From positions 131,588 to 195,587 of the forward strand of contig CBDBJL010000009.1 in assembly GCA_965206365.1 (NCBI GenBank): 64,000 nucleotides of DNA, in the 5' to 3' direction. Positions within the stretch are counted from its first letter, which is position 1; the number at the start of each line of letters is the position of its first letter. The stretch is from CBDBJL01 sp965206365. Lineage in GTDB: Bacteria; Pseudomonadota; Alphaproteobacteria; JABAAW01; JAHZMA01. The translations under genes were made by a program, and so were the position numbers. Below are positions 17,135-27,256 of this stretch, piece after piece. The notes below the pieces were generated by a model that saw nothing but the letters and a program-made list of their open reading frames with translations, was not told the DNA's origin and did not search any database.

Positions 17135-18691
17135 TTATTCCCATTCAATGGTGCCGGGGGGTTTGCTGGTAACATCATATAAGATTCGATTAACTCCGCG
17201 CACTTGATTAATAATGCGCGTGGCAATATCGCTTAAAAATTCAGGAGAAAAATGATAAATATCCGCCGTCATCCCATCTTTTGAAGTCACCGCGCGTAGC
17301 ACCGCGCAATATTCATAAGAGCGCGCATCCCCCATAACCCCCACTGATTTTACCGGCAATAATACGGCAAAAGCCTGCCAAATTTCATCATAAAGCTCGA
17401 CTTTTTGAATCTCATCTAAATAAATTGTATCAATTTGCCTAAGAATATCGCATTTTTGTTTCGTAACCTCGCCCGGAATTCTAATGGCAAGCCCCGGCCC
17501 GGGAAAAGGATGCCTGCGCATCATATCGGTGGGCAACCCAATAATTTTACCCAATTCGCGCACTTCATCCTTAAATAATTCACGCAAGGGTTCAATCAGT
17601 TTCAGTGCCATTTTTTCTGGCAACCCACCCACATTATGATGCGATTTAATCACATGTGAGGGACCATAAACATGAGTAGATTCAATAATATCCGGGTAAA
17701 GTGTGCCTTGCACCAAAAATTTAGCCTGATTGGCTGCGGCTTCTTCAAAAATATCAATAAATAATTTGCCAATAATTTTGCGTTTCCTCTCAGGATCCGT
17801 AACGCCGGCAAGTGCCGATAAAAATCGCTCAGATTCTTGGCGATGAATCAATTTAATTTGATAATGTTCACGAAAAACGGCAACAACCTGCTCCGCCTCT
17901 CCTGCCCGTAACAACCCATTATCGATAAAAATACAAGTGAGCTTAGAACCAATGGCTTGATGCACCAAAATGGCGGCAACAGAAGAATCAACTCCGCCAG
18001 AGAGTCCGCAAATCACTTCGGATTCTCCAGCTTGAGCTTTAATTCTCGCAATACTTTCTTGGTTGAAATTTGCCATTGTCCATTTGGGCACGCAACCAGC
18101 AATGTTTAGGGCAAAGTTTTCTAGCATTTTTGCCCCATCTGTGCTGTGGAATACTTCGGGGTGAAATTGCACGCCATAATAATGTTGCGCTAGATCCGCA
18201 ATTGCGGCAAAGGGGGCTATTTGCGTGGTAGCAATAACAATAAAATTTTCGGGCAATTGATGAATATGATCCCCATGCGACATCCATACTTGGCTATCGC
18301 TTAGGTCTTGAAATAGCAAAGTTTCAGAGCTAGTAATTTTAAGTTGAGCTTTGCCAAATTCTCGATTTTTTTCGGCTTTCACTTTGCCACCAAAATACGA
18401 ACACAAGGCTTGTTGCCCATAGCAAATTCCTAAGATTGGCAATTTTGTAGCAAAAATAGCTGCATCTGGCATTGGTGCCCCTTCTAGGCTTAAGCTTTCA
18501 GGTCCTCCTGATAAAATGATGCCCTGAAAAGCGACATCAGCAAGCAATGTGGCATTTACCCGATCATAAGCATAGATTTCGCAATAAATATTGGCTTCAC
18601 GCAATCTACGAGCAATTAATTGTGTAAATTGCGAACCGAAATCTACAATAAGAATTGTATCTTGATTTTTCTGTAATTGCTGAGAAAGCAT
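17135..18691 (-). CDS. guaA: GMP synthase (glutamine-hydrolysing)
   Basis: Converts XMP to GMP using ATP and glutamine; 518 residues, normal length. The N-terminal class I glutamine amidotransferase has the nucleophile in GICYGQQAL (Cys about 95) and the His/Glu pair in QFHPEVFHS. The ATP-pyrophosphatase domain has the P-loop GLSGGVDSSVAAIL. The C-terminal dimerisation domain includes RHPFPGPGLAIRI and ends in PPGTIEWE. It starts four bases after the pyrG stop, which implies one transcript for two glutamine-dependent nucleotide enzymes. Confidence 0.98.
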   Translation of the reverse strand: MLSQQLQKNQDTILIVDFGSQFTQLIARRLREANIYCEIYAYDRVNATLLADVAFQGIILSGGPESLSLEGAPMPDAAIFATKLPILGICYGQQALCSYFGGKVKAEKNREFGKAQLKITSSETLLFQDLSDSQVWMSHGDHIHQLPENFIVIATTQIAPFAAIADLAQHYYGVQFHPEVFHSTDGAKMLENFALNIAGCVPKWTMANFNQESIARIKAQAGESEVICGLSGGVDSSVAAILVHQAIGSKLTCIFIDNGLLRAGEAEQVVAVFREHYQIKLIHRQESERFLSALAGVTDPERKRKIIGKLFIDIFEEAAANQAKFLVQGTLYPDIIESTHVYGPSHVIKSHHNVGGLPEKMALKLIEPLRELFKDEVRELGKIIGLPTDMMRRHPFPGPGLAIRIPGEVTKQKCDILRQIDTIYLDEIQKVELYDEIWQAFAVLLPVKSVGVMGDARSYEYCAVLRAVTSKDGMTADIYHFSPEFLSDIATRIINQVRGVNRILYDVTSKPPGTIEWE

Positions 18692-18695
18692 TTTT

Positions 18696-20381
18696 TCAAT
18701 CTTTCACCAACCGCGATTGTTCCACAACTGCTTGAATGAAAGATGCAAATAAAGGATGCGGCTTTGTCGGCCGTGATTTTAATTCAGGGTGAAATTGCAC
18801 CCCGATAAACCATGGATGATCAGGGATTTCTATAATTTCAGGCAAAGTTCCATCCGGTGATATTCCCGAAAAGATTAAACCGTTATCTTCCAGCTGTTTT
18901 TGATAGGCAATATCCACCTCATAGCGGTGGCGATGCCGTTCGCTAATTTCGTCGGTGGCATAAATTTCTTGCACCCGACTCTTTGCTCGTAATTTACACG
19001 GATAAGCTCCCAACCGCATCGTTCCCCCTAATACAGTTTGTTTATTGTTGCGTTTTTCAATTCCACTTCCTTTTTGCCATTGATCCATATAGGTAACAAT
19101 AGGGGCGATATGTTCAGCTTGAGAAAATTCCATTGAATTGGCCTGAATGATCCCAACAACATTGCGAGCAAATTCAATAACTGCCATTTGCATGCCAAAG
19201 CAAATGCCGAAAAAGGGAATTTTTTGTTCACGGGCAAATTGTGCAGCAATAATTTTGCCAAGTGCTCCGCGATCTCCAAATCCTCCGGGGATTAAAATGC
19301 CACTCATATTTTTTAATCGATGATCAAGCTCACCCACTGATATTTTTTCTAAGGATTCCGAATCTAACCAATGTAGCTTTGCGCGTACACCGCAAGCAGC
19401 TGCACCATGTTCTAGTGCGGCTGTCAATGATTTATAGGCATCGGTTAATTCAATATATTTGCCGACACAAGCAATATTAACAACCCCTTCAGGGCTACGA
19501 ATGGCTTGGGCAATTTTATGCCATTTTGTAAGAGTTTTCTTAAATTCTTCGGGGTTTCCCGGCAGAGAAAAATGTCGCAAAACTTCGCGATCTAACCCCT
19601 CATGACTTAAAGCTTCGGGCGATGCATAAATTGTATCTAAATCATGGGCACAAATAATGCCAGTTTCAGCAATATTACAAAATAAAGATAATTTCCGCTT
19701 TTGCGGTTCAGGAATTTCCATTTCACTACGACATAACAAGATATCAGGTTGAATGCCAAGCGAAAGAATTTCCTTCACCGAATGTTGGCTGGGTTTGGTT
19801 TTAATTTCTTTTGCTACTTTAATGTAAGGCACTAAGGTTACATGCATAAATAAGCATTTGGTTTTTCCAAGATCATTGGCAAGCTGACGGATCGCCTCAA
19901 GAAATGGTAGGCTTTCAATATCGCCCACTGTGCCCCCAATTTCACAAATTACAAAATCTTCATCTGTAAGGTTTCCGATAATAAAATTTTTAATTTCATT
20001 GGTAACATGCGGAACCACCTGAACGGTAGAACCATTATAAAATGTTCCTTGGCGTTCTTTATGGATTAAATCTTGATAAATTTTTCCTGATGTAATGTTA
20101 TCATTGCGAGTTGCGGTTACATTTGTAAAGCGTTCGTAATGCCCCAAATCTAAATCGGTTTCCGCACCATCATCGGTAACAAAAACCTCACCGTGCTCGT
20201 AGGGGCTTAATGTTCCAGGATCTACATTTAGATAGGGATCAAGCTTACGCAACCGAACCTTATAACCATGCCCTTGTAATAAAACCCCCAACGACGAAGC
20301 TGCGATCCCTTTGCCTAAAGAAGAAACAACCCCACCGGTAATGAAAATGAAATTGCTATTGACTTGCCGGGAGCTTTGCAT
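18696..20381 (-). CDS. pyrG: CTP synthase
   Basis: Makes CTP from UTP with ATP and glutamine; 561 residues. The synthetase domain begins FIFITGGVVSSLGKGI and contains RKLDPYLNVDPGTLSPYEHGE (abridged). The glutamine amidotransferase domain has GICFGMQMAVIEFARN (nucleophile Cys) and QFHPELKSRP. The residues after the oxyanion loop read GGFGDRGALGKI, where most homologues have GGFGxRGxxGKI, so the site is intact. It is 9 bp downstream of secG, as in many alphaproteobacteria, but the usual kdsA-eno that should follow are at 39-43 kb. Confidence 0.98.
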   Translation of the reverse strand: MQSSRQVNSNFIFITGGVVSSLGKGIAASSLGVLLQGHGYKVRLRKLDPYLNVDPGTLSPYEHGEVFVTDDGAETDLDLGHYERFTNVTATRNDNITSGKIYQDLIHKERQGTFYNGSTVQVVPHVTNEIKNFIIGNLTDEDFVICEIGGTVGDIESLPFLEAIRQLANDLGKTKCLFMHVTLVPYIKVAKEIKTKPSQHSVKEILSLGIQPDILLCRSEMEIPEPQKRKLSLFCNIAETGIICAHDLDTIYASPEALSHEGLDREVLRHFSLPGNPEEFKKTLTKWHKIAQAIRSPEGVVNIACVGKYIELTDAYKSLTAALEHGAAACGVRAKLHWLDSESLEKISVGELDHRLKNMSGILIPGGFGDRGALGKIIAAQFAREQKIPFFGICFGMQMAVIEFARNVVGIIQANSMEFSQAEHIAPIVTYMDQWQKGSGIEKRNNKQTVLGGTMRLGAYPCKLRAKSRVQEIYATDEISERHRHRYEVDIAYQKQLEDNGLIFSGISPDGTLPEIIEIPDHPWFIGVQFHPELKSRPTKPHPLFASFIQAVVEQSRLVKD

Positions 20382-20390
20382 AATTCCAGG

Positions 20391-20723
20391 TTACTGTGAG
20401 AGTGGAACCGCAGGAAGTTCAGCTTTTTCAGGATCGGGGAGTTGTTCTGATTGTTCTTGAAGTTCTTGTAGCAAATTTTCCTCTTTCGCTTGCTGCGAGC
20501 TTCCCAAAATCGTAAGTAACAAGCTGGTGAGAATAAAACACGCTGCTAAAATTGCAGTTGTTCGCGTTAAAAAATTGGCACTGCCGCGCGCGGTAAATAA
20601 GCCAAATTGACCTCCACCGCCGCCGCCGATACCTAACGCACCCCCTTCACTTTTCTGCAAAAGGATAATAACAACAAGTGTAACAGCAATCAACAGATGG
20701 ATAGCTAACAAAATGTTTTCCAT
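20391..20723 (-). CDS. secG: Preprotein translocase subunit SecG
   Basis: Small subunit of the SecYEG channel, 110 residues, with two membrane spans (about 2-22 and 55-75). Between them is the family signature LLQKSEGGALGIGGGGGGQFG (abridged) followed by LFTARGSANFLTRTTAI. The C-terminus is an acidic, glutamate/proline-rich tail of about 35 residues. In relatives tpiA usually precedes secG. Here an oppositely oriented phosphatase-family gene lies upstream. Confidence 0.95.
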   Translation of the reverse strand: MENILLAIHLLIAVTLVVIILLQKSEGGALGIGGGGGGQFGLFTARGSANFLTRTTAILAACFILTSLLLTILGSSQQAKEENLLQELQEQSEQLPDPEKAELPAVPLSQ

Positions 20724-20863
20724 GGAAATTTGGCTCCAAATAATTATTTTAATAATTTAAGCTATTTACGAAACTTTATTCTAGGTTATAATGCACCTAT
20801 TAGGTTATGCCAAGCCTTAAATGATTATAATCAAAAAGCTTCTTTCAGAAAAGCCCTTATTTT

Positions 20864-21745
20864 ATGGATATTACTGTTGAATTTGCCAATCAAATTGGAT
20901 ATCTAGTGTTATCGGTAATCGAAAAGCATGCAATCACTAATTTTCAAAATTTAAATGATTCTCAAATTTTCTTAAAAAATAATGGGCAAGATATTGTCAC
21001 AGAAATTGATTTGGCAATTGAAGCTGAATTATCACAGCATTTGCAAGCTTCATTAGCGGGAAGTTTCATTTTAGGTGAGGAAGGCTATGCAGAAGATGCT
21101 AGCATCGTTAAGCAAGCACAAAATTATTCGTATGTTTGGGTAATAGACCCTTTAGATGGTACGCGTAATTTTTCGCAAGGGATTGAAATTTATTCAAGTA
21201 TGGTGGCTCTTTGCGAGCAAGGTAAGGTTGTACTTGGAGTGCTTTATGATTGTTTGGAGCGCGATGTTGCCATCGCGATCGCCGGCTTAGGAGCTTACTA
21301 CTTAAAGTCAAGCACAAAAATATCTGCGATTGAGGATGATCGCTTTGTAGAGATAACAGGTTTAATTGGGCACTTCCCGCCTAGGTTGCGCGAGGAATTG
21401 TTACAAAATACAATAACAACCTCTTTGGAAGGCAAAGATATTTTTTGTCAAAATATGAATATTATGCAACGAATTGCAACAATGAAGCATGTAAAAAGTT
21501 TGCGTTGTGCGGGTATGGATTTTATTGGTATGGCAAAGGGTGAACGTCATTTTTCAGTTTACAATAGCCTAAAATCTTGGGATCATGCGGCTGGCAAATT
21601 ATTGTTAGAAGAAGCTGGTGGAATTTTTCAAGCAATTGGTGGTAATATTTCCCCCTATAATGCTTTGGAAGAATCAGGCAGATTCCTTGCCGTTTATTCT
21701 ACTTCGCAAAAAGAACGATTAATGGCAATTCTTTGCCTTGAATAA
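20864..21745 (+). CDS. Inositol monophosphatase family protein
   Basis: A Mg2+-dependent phosphatase of the inositol monophosphatase superfamily, 293 residues. Metal sites are visible: DIVTEIDLAIE (first Asp), GEEG (Glu), WVIDPLDGTRNFSQGI (the hallmark DPLDGTxN) and SWDHAAGKLLLEEAGG (last Asp). The substrate could be an inositol phosphate, histidinol phosphate or PAP, and the sequence alone does not decide. A TATAAT box about 72 bp upstream of the ATG (20787-20792) may be its -10 element. It is divergent from secG. Confidence 0.88.
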   Translation: MDITVEFANQIGYLVLSVIEKHAITNFQNLNDSQIFLKNNGQDIVTEIDLAIEAELSQHLQASLAGSFILGEEGYAEDASIVKQAQNYSYVWVIDPLDGTRNFSQGIEIYSSMVALCEQGKVVLGVLYDCLERDVAIAIAGLGAYYLKSSTKISAIEDDRFVEITGLIGHFPPRLREELLQNTITTSLEGKDIFCQNMNIMQRIATMKHVKSLRCAGMDFIGMAKGERHFSVYNSLKSWDHAAGKLLLEEAGGIFQAIGGNISPYNALEESGRFLAVYSTSQKERLMAILCLE

Positions 21746-21880
21746 TAACGAAGATTCCCTTATTGTTGGGCATGTTTATAGAGTAAATTTATGATCATTG
21801 ATTAGATTTGTTTTGAAAAATTACGATCAAATCAAATATTTGTTTCTCGGTATCTGTTTTTCAGGGGTGTTGTTACTGTA

Positions 21881-23776
21881 ATGTTGCTTATTTTCCGTTC
21901 TTTCATGAAATCCTTATTGTTTAAGATTGTTTTATTTGGCTTGCTTTTAGCCAGCTTTTTGCTATGGGGGATCTCCGATACACTTACCGGTAATGCTTTG
22001 GGTCGCAATGAATTGGCGCGAGTGGGTAAAATATCCATTACGCTGAATCAATACCAGCAAGATTATCGTCGCCGGGAACAAAGTTTATTGCAAAAAGGAG
22101 TTACGCAACAAGAGCTGCGCAATTATGCCTTACCCTATACAACGCTTTCAGCTTTGATCGACCGGGCTTTGTTAAGCTCTGAGGCCGATAGGTTAGGGAT
22201 TACTACTTCCCAAAAGCTTTTGCAAAAAGATATTTTTGCCACCCCGGAATTTCAAGGAATTGATGGCAATTTTTCAACGCAAACAATGCAAGAAACTCTT
22301 CGGTATAATGGCTTGAAAGTTAAACAATATTACGATATTCGCCGACGTGATTTGCAAATTTCGGCTTTGTTAACCGCCTCTTTGGCTGGGCATAAGGCCC
22401 CAACGCAGATGCAAACCGAGAATTACCGCTTTGTTCGTGAAACGCGAAATGTAGATTACGTATCTGTTACGATTCAATCGCAAAAACTTACGAAAACGCC
22501 TAGCGAAGAAATGTTGCAAAAATATTACCAAGAAAACAAACAGCAATTTCATCAAGCTGAACGCCGTGAAATTGCTTATATTCACGTTAATATTGCCGAT
22601 ATTGCCCGAAATATTAAACCCAATCGCGATGAAATTGTGCGCTATTATCGTGAGCATCAACAAGATTTTACCACAGCCGAGCAGCGTGCGTTTCAATTGA
22701 TTTTTTTCACCGATTCTATTGAGGCAGCAAAATTTTATCAGGCTTTGCAAAGCGGAGCTGATTTTGAAGCGCAAGCAAAACAGCAAAACCTTACTATTTC
22801 CAATAATGATTTGCAAAATCAGAACGAGATTGTTGATGCTGCGCTTGCCAAGGGGGTTTTTGCCGTAACAAAACCAGGGCAACATACCAACCCTATTGAG
22901 GGTACGCTTGGCTTTTATGTTGCATTTGTTGAAAAAATTATTCCACAGAAAACTGAAAGCTTTGAAAACGTACAGGTGGAATTGCAAGAGAGAATCGCTC
23001 AAGAAAAAACCATTGATATTTATTTCCAGTTACTTTCCAATGCTGAGGATTTGAGTATTTCGGGAAGTGATATTTCTGAAATCGCAGATTCTTTAGATGT
23101 TACGATTCAAAAAACTGGTCTTATTGATCATAGAGGACAGCTTGAAAACTCAGAATTTTCAAGAAATCTTTTGCAGCACCCAAATTTTCTTCCCGATGCG
23201 TTTGCACTCGCAAATGGAGATACTAGCTTTGTAACGCAGATCGAACAGCAGGGCTTTTACCTGGTGAAGGTTGAAGATATTCGTGCGAGTTATATTCCTG
23301 AATATTTGGAAATTGTAGATCAAGTGAAATCAGCATGGGAAAATACTGAAAAACGTATAGCATTGCGAGCGCGTTTAATGCAATTGCAAACAAAGATTAT
23401 GGATTCAGAGCCGAAATCGTTGAAACAAATTGCAGCTGAGCAAAATTACGCCGTATTAGAGCGGAAAAAATTGAATCGATTTGCGCAAACTTGGCCGGCG
23501 AATGTAATGCATTCGGTATTTCTATTGCGTGAAAATGGGCTTCATCTTGGGGAAGATGATAATCAAATGCTTTTATTTCAGGTGAATAAGATTGAATATC
23601 CTTTGGGGGTTCAAGAAAATAATCAAGAATATGCAAATTTTCTTAATGCTTTCAATAAACAATATGGTGATCTTATAACTTCACTTTATAAATCTTCTTT
23701 ACAGAAAAAGCATAAAACCACTGTGAATGAAAAATTATTTCAACAATTACTCACCCAAGCAGATCCAGAACAGTAA
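21881..23776 (+). CDS. PpiD/SurA-type periplasmic folding chaperone (peptidylprolyl isomerase)
   Basis: A 631-residue inner-membrane-anchored chaperone. One membrane span follows the start (LFKIVLFGLLLASFLLWGI, about residues 13-31). A SurA-N-like region contains LNQYQQDYRRREQ and LIDRALLSSEADRLGI. The central parvulin-like domain (about residues 240-350) has the block QRAFQLIFF and ends near GFYVAFVEKI. The parvulin part is divergent, so isomerase activity is uncertain. PpiD-like proteins assist outer-membrane and periplasmic proteins leaving the Sec channel; in relatives this gene is found near secG, consistent with its position here. Confidence 0.87.
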   Translation: MLLIFRSFMKSLLFKIVLFGLLLASFLLWGISDTLTGNALGRNELARVGKISITLNQYQQDYRRREQSLLQKGVTQQELRNYALPYTTLSALIDRALLSSEADRLGITTSQKLLQKDIFATPEFQGIDGNFSTQTMQETLRYNGLKVKQYYDIRRRDLQISALLTASLAGHKAPTQMQTENYRFVRETRNVDYVSVTIQSQKLTKTPSEEMLQKYYQENKQQFHQAERREIAYIHVNIADIARNIKPNRDEIVRYYREHQQDFTTAEQRAFQLIFFTDSIEAAKFYQALQSGADFEAQAKQQNLTISNNDLQNQNEIVDAALAKGVFAVTKPGQHTNPIEGTLGFYVAFVEKIIPQKTESFENVQVELQERIAQEKTIDIYFQLLSNAEDLSISGSDISEIADSLDVTIQKTGLIDHRGQLENSEFSRNLLQHPNFLPDAFALANGDTSFVTQIEQQGFYLVKVEDIRASYIPEYLEIVDQVKSAWENTEKRIALRARLMQLQTKIMDSEPKSLKQIAAEQNYAVLERKKLNRFAQTWPANVMHSVFLLRENGLHLGEDDNQMLLFQVNKIEYPLGVQENNQEYANFLNAFNKQYGDLITSLYKSSLQKKHKTTVNEKLFQQLLTQADPEQ

Positions 23777-24141
23777 ATAGCCAATTGATTTGAATTAATT
23801 TGCATGATTCTTGCTGATTCACAATCAGAAATTATTGATAAATACTGAATGATGAAATCATGTTGGTAGCTATCCGCCTTGAACCAAGAAAATTTTCTGG
23901 TGATAGTGTCTGCTACCTACAAATGAGTTTCGTATTTCTTAAAAAATGAATTGGCACTTTAAATCTTAACAATATCGTCAAAATAACAGAATATGAGATG
24001 ATGGCCAGTAATTTTTCGACATAATTGTCGTAATTTTTTCGATATCAAACTTATTCAATACAGAATTTACCGAAAAACTATTGTAACAATACGAATGTTC
24101 ACCTGAAAAAATTTTGCAAACAACGCTTTATGCGTCACAAA
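23777..24141. other. Intergenic region between convergent genes
   Basis: A 365-bp AT-rich spacer. The only structure noted is a short hairpin, CGACA-TAAT-TGTCG at 24017-24030, followed by TAATTTTTTC, which may terminate transcription from the plus-strand chaperone gene. No gene is seen. Confidence 0.4.
24017..24039 (+). terminator. Candidate weak rho-independent terminator
   Basis: A 5-bp perfect stem (CGACA/TGTCG) with a TAAT loop, three bases, then six T. It lies about 240 bp past the ppiD-like stop. The short stem makes it weak. Confidence 0.3.
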
Positions 24142-24921
24142 CTATACATTAATAACCAACCCATCATAGGCTGGTTGCACACCTTGTGGCAGGATTTTCA
24201 TAACTTCATCATAATCCAATGAAGCGTTCATATGGGTGAAATAAGTTTGTTTGGGCTTAAGTTGTTCTACCCATCCTAACACCCTTTCAAGATGCGCATG
24301 AGTAGGATGCGGTTTATATCCTAAGCAATCTACCACCCAACAATCAATCCCCTGTAAGGCCTGCCAACTTTTGGATGGAAAATCAAACACATCCGTGCAA
24401 TAGGCAAAATTCTCAATTCGAAGCCCAAAACTTTTACTAAAACCATGGTTTTGTTCTAAAGATAAACATTCCAAATGATGCAATGTAAATTTTTTACCCG
24501 CACCAATAATTTGTGGTGTAAGTACGGGTTTGTGATAATTTTCTTGTCCAACCGGTAATTGCGTGAACACATAGGCAAATCTTTCTTGTAGAATGGCCAA
24601 AGTTTTTGCATCGGTAAAACACGGCAAATCGCGTTTCATCTTATTATTAATCCAGCGCAAATCATCAAGCCCGTGAATATGGTCGGCATGGGCGTGGGTA
24701 ATAAATAGCCCATCAAGATGATTAATGTTGCTTGCTAGTAGTTGCTCGCGTAGATCAGGCCCCGCATCTACCAGCAATTGAGTGTCACCACTTTTAACCA
24801 AAATTGCCACCCGTTTGCGATAATTTTTGGGATTATTCGGGTTACAATTTCCCCAGCCAATTCCTGGAATAGGAACCCCACTTGATGTACCACATCCTAA
24901 AATTGTAATTTCAAGTGACAT
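24142..24921 (-). CDS. MBL-fold metallo-hydrolase (PhnP-like)
   Basis: A cytoplasmic metallo-beta-lactamase-fold hydrolase, 259 residues, close to the PhnP phosphodiesterase group. It starts ILGCGTSSGVPIPG, has the metal motif ITHAHADHIHGLDDLRW, a YCTDV metal-bridging Asp and late histidines in HPTHAHLE and FTHMNASLDYD. It ends an operon whose order, tmk-holB-metG-tatD-MBL, is conserved in alphaproteobacteria. Its start overlaps the tatD end by 11 bp. The physiological substrate is unknown. Confidence 0.9.
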   Translation of the reverse strand: MSLEITILGCGTSSGVPIPGIGWGNCNPNNPKNYRKRVAILVKSGDTQLLVDAGPDLREQLLASNINHLDGLFITHAHADHIHGLDDLRWINNKMKRDLPCFTDAKTLAILQERFAYVFTQLPVGQENYHKPVLTPQIIGAGKKFTLHHLECLSLEQNHGFSKSFGLRIENFAYCTDVFDFPSKSWQALQGIDCWVVDCLGYKPHPTHAHLERVLGWVEQLKPKQTYFTHMNASLDYDEVMKILPQGVQPAYDGLVINV

Positions 24922-25708
24922 TTTCTAATTTTGAGTTAATTTTTGTCATCAAAGTTAGAAAATTATCTGTAGTTTGTTTTGCTAAAGCTTCAATAGATTC
25001 CCCCCTCACCTGTGCCAATATTGTGGCGGTATGGCGAATAAAAGCAGGTTCATTGCGCTTGCCCCGCATCGGTTCTGGCGCAAGATAAGGGGAATCTGTT
25101 TCAATCAGCAATAAATTTTTTGGAACATCAGCGGCAATATTGCGCAAGGATTCAGAATTCTTAAAGGTAATAATCCCAGCGAAAGAAATGTAGAATCCCA
25201 TAGTTACCGCACGTTGCATAAGATCGGAAGTAGCGGAAAAACAGTGCAAAATGCAAGCAAATGGTTTTTGGGCATGATGCGTTTCGAGCATCTGGATCAG
25301 ATCCGTATCGGCATTTCTATTATGGACAATAAGTGGCAATCCGGTCTCCTGTGCCGCTTGAATATGAGTGATGAAATTACGTTTTTGTTTCGTGATATCA
25401 AAAGGTTTGCGAAAATAATCAAGTCCAGTTTCACCAAAAGCGATAATTTTAGGATGATTATTGGCAATTTCCAGCAATTCTGCACAATCAATTTCAGCTT
25501 CGGTTTCCACATGGCAAGGATGCAAACCGATACTTGCATAAATATTTTCATAACGTTCAATAATGGCAATAATATGATGATGGGCACTGGGCACTACACT
25601 GACACAAAGCATCCTATTCACATGATTTTCATGGGCGCGCTGAATAACAGTTTTGATCTCAGCGTCAGTTTTGAAATAATCTAAATGGCAATGGCTATCG
25701 GTAAACAT
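24911..25708 (-). CDS. tatD: TatD-family metal-dependent hydrolase
   Basis: TatD-type amidohydrolase-fold nuclease, 265 residues. Metal ligands are visible in TDSHCHLDYF, FGETGLDYF, IVHNRNADTD, ILHCFSA and LIETDSPYLAPEP. Homologues act as 3'-5' DNases or RNases in repair and turnover. It starts three bases after the metG stop and overlaps the next gene, so it is clearly co-transcribed with both. Confidence 0.93.
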   Translation of the reverse strand: MFTDSHCHLDYFKTDAEIKTVIQRAHENHVNRMLCVSVVPSAHHHIIAIIERYENIYASIGLHPCHVETEAEIDCAELLEIANNHPKIIAFGETGLDYFRKPFDITKQKRNFITHIQAAQETGLPLIVHNRNADTDLIQMLETHHAQKPFACILHCFSATSDLMQRAVTMGFYISFAGIITFKNSESLRNIAADVPKNLLLIETDSPYLAPEPMRGKRNEPAFIRHTATILAQVRGESIEALAKQTTDNFLTLMTKINSKLENVT

Positions 25709-25711
25709 GGT

Positions 25712-27256
25712 CTAAATTTCACCCTCTAAGCGCGGAAAAATAATTGTTGGGGGGTGAATCAGATGCCCAGCTTGCAAAGGATTGTTGGCAATTGCACAAA
25801 ACATTCGTTGGTTTTGAGGAACATTTAAAATATCAAGGATTTTGTTCGCACTATCAGGAGTAAAAGGTTGAAGCAATAAAGCCAAAATTCGAAGAACTTC
25901 TGCAATCGTAGTAAGCACAGCTTCCATTCGCGCAAAATCGGTTTTTTTCAATTCCCATGGTGCCATAATATCAATATATCGGTTGGCGTCACCGACTAAA
26001 TTAAAAAAATCGGCTAAAGCAAGGTGAAAGGCTTGCTCGTCAAAATGCTGAGCCATTTTCTCAAATAATGCATAAGCCTGCTCTAAAAGAACAATATCTT
26101 CTGGGGTTTGTCCCAATATCGATATTTTGCAATCACAATTCTTTGCAATCATGGTTAGGCTTCTTTGGCACAGATTCCCGAAATCATTGGCAAGATCACT
26201 ATTATTGCGCCGAATCATGGCTTGATGCGAGAAATTACCATCTTGCCCAAAACTTACTTCACGCATTAAAAAAAACCGAGTGGCATCCAAACCATATTTT
26301 TCAATCAGCATCGTGGGATCAATAACGTTACCAATAGATTTAGAAATTTTCTCACCATTATTTGTCCACCAGCCATGTGCAAAAATACGTTTTGGTAGCG
26401 GCAATTCTGCTGCCATTAAAAAAGCTGGCCAATAAACTGCATGGAATATAAGAATATCCTTGCCTACCATATGTAAAATGTGAGTTTCGGGGTTAAGCCA
26501 AAAATCCCTGAAAAGCTCATTTTCTTTATCGGGAAAACCCAGCGCACTAATATAATTCGCTAATGCATCTATCCATACATACATAATATGATTATCGGTA
26601 TTGGGAACGCGAATGCCCCATTGAAACGAAGTACGTGAGATCGAAATATCGCGCAAACCTGATTTTACAAAACTTTTCACTTCATTGAAACGAGATTTTG
26701 GCGCAACAAAATTAGGATTATCAGCATAAAAATTAAGCAATTTTTCTTGGTAATCACTTAATTTAAAAAAATAACTTTCCTCTTCAAGCCATTCTACCGG
26801 TGCCGCTGTTGTTTTTGCAACTTTGATTCCTGTGCGTTCTTCCACCTGTTCTTTCGTATAAAAAGCTTCATCGCGCACCGCATACCAACCCGCATATTTA
26901 TCCAAATAAATCGCATTTTTTTCCTCTAATAATTGCCAAAATGCAATTGCACCTTGTTTGTGATGCTGTTGAGTGGTGCGAATAAAATCTGAATTATTAA
27001 TGTTAATATTTTCTAACAACTCTTTGAAATTACTTGAAAATTTATCGACTAATTCTTGTGGAGAAATGTTATTTTTTTGTGCTGATTGTTCAATTTTTTG
27101 TCCATGTTCATCCGTACCAGTCAACAGATAAACATGATCTCCGCTCAGTTTTTTAAAGCGAGCCAACACATCACAAGCCAGCGAAGTATAGGCATGTCCG
27201 ATATGGGGCTTATCATTTACATAGTAAATTGGAGTGGTTATATATACAGATTTCAT
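25712..27256 (-). CDS. metG: Methionine-tRNA ligase
   Basis: Charges tRNA-Met, 514 residues. The class I motifs are PHIGHAYTSL (HIGH) near the N-terminus and EKISKSIGN (the KMSKS variant KISKS). The start chosen is ATG 27256 (MKSVYITTPIYYVND), which fits the family N-terminus and overlaps the holB stop by four bases. The frame is open another 75 codons upstream, but that part is antisense-like and unconserved. There is no C-terminal tRNA-binding EMAP-like domain, as is common in alphaproteobacteria. Confidence 0.97.
   Translation of the reverse strand: MKSVYITTPIYYVNDKPHIGHAYTSLACDVLARFKKLSGDHVYLLTGTDEHGQKIEQSAQKNNISPQELVDKFSSNFKELLENININNSDFIRTTQQHHKQGAIAFWQLLEEKNAIYLDKYAGWYAVRDEAFYTKEQVEERTGIKVAKTTAAPVEWLEEESYFFKLSDYQEKLLNFYADNPNFVAPKSRFNEVKSFVKSGLRDISISRTSFQWGIRVPNTDNHIMYVWIDALANYISALGFPDKENELFRDFWLNPETHILHMVGKDILIFHAVYWPAFLMAAELPLPKRIFAHGWWTNNGEKISKSIGNVIDPTMLIEKYGLDATRFFLMREVSFGQDGNFSHQAMIRRNNSDLANDFGNLCQRSLTMIAKNCDCKISILGQTPEDIVLLEQAYALFEKMAQHFDEQAFHLALADFFNLVGDANRYIDIMAPWELKKTDFARMEAVLTTIAEVLRILALLLQPFTPDSANKILDILNVPQNQRMFCAIANNPLQAGHLIHPPTIIFPRLEGEI

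Noticed and set aside
22370..23002. 210-residue minus-strand ORF inside the ppiD-like gene
   Set aside because: It lies wholly antisense to a well-supported coding sequence, is rich in Phe, Leu and Asn as antisense frames of AT-rich genes are, and shows no domain.
25214..25684. 156-residue plus-strand ORF across tatD
   Set aside because: Antisense shadow of tatD; no recognisable motif.
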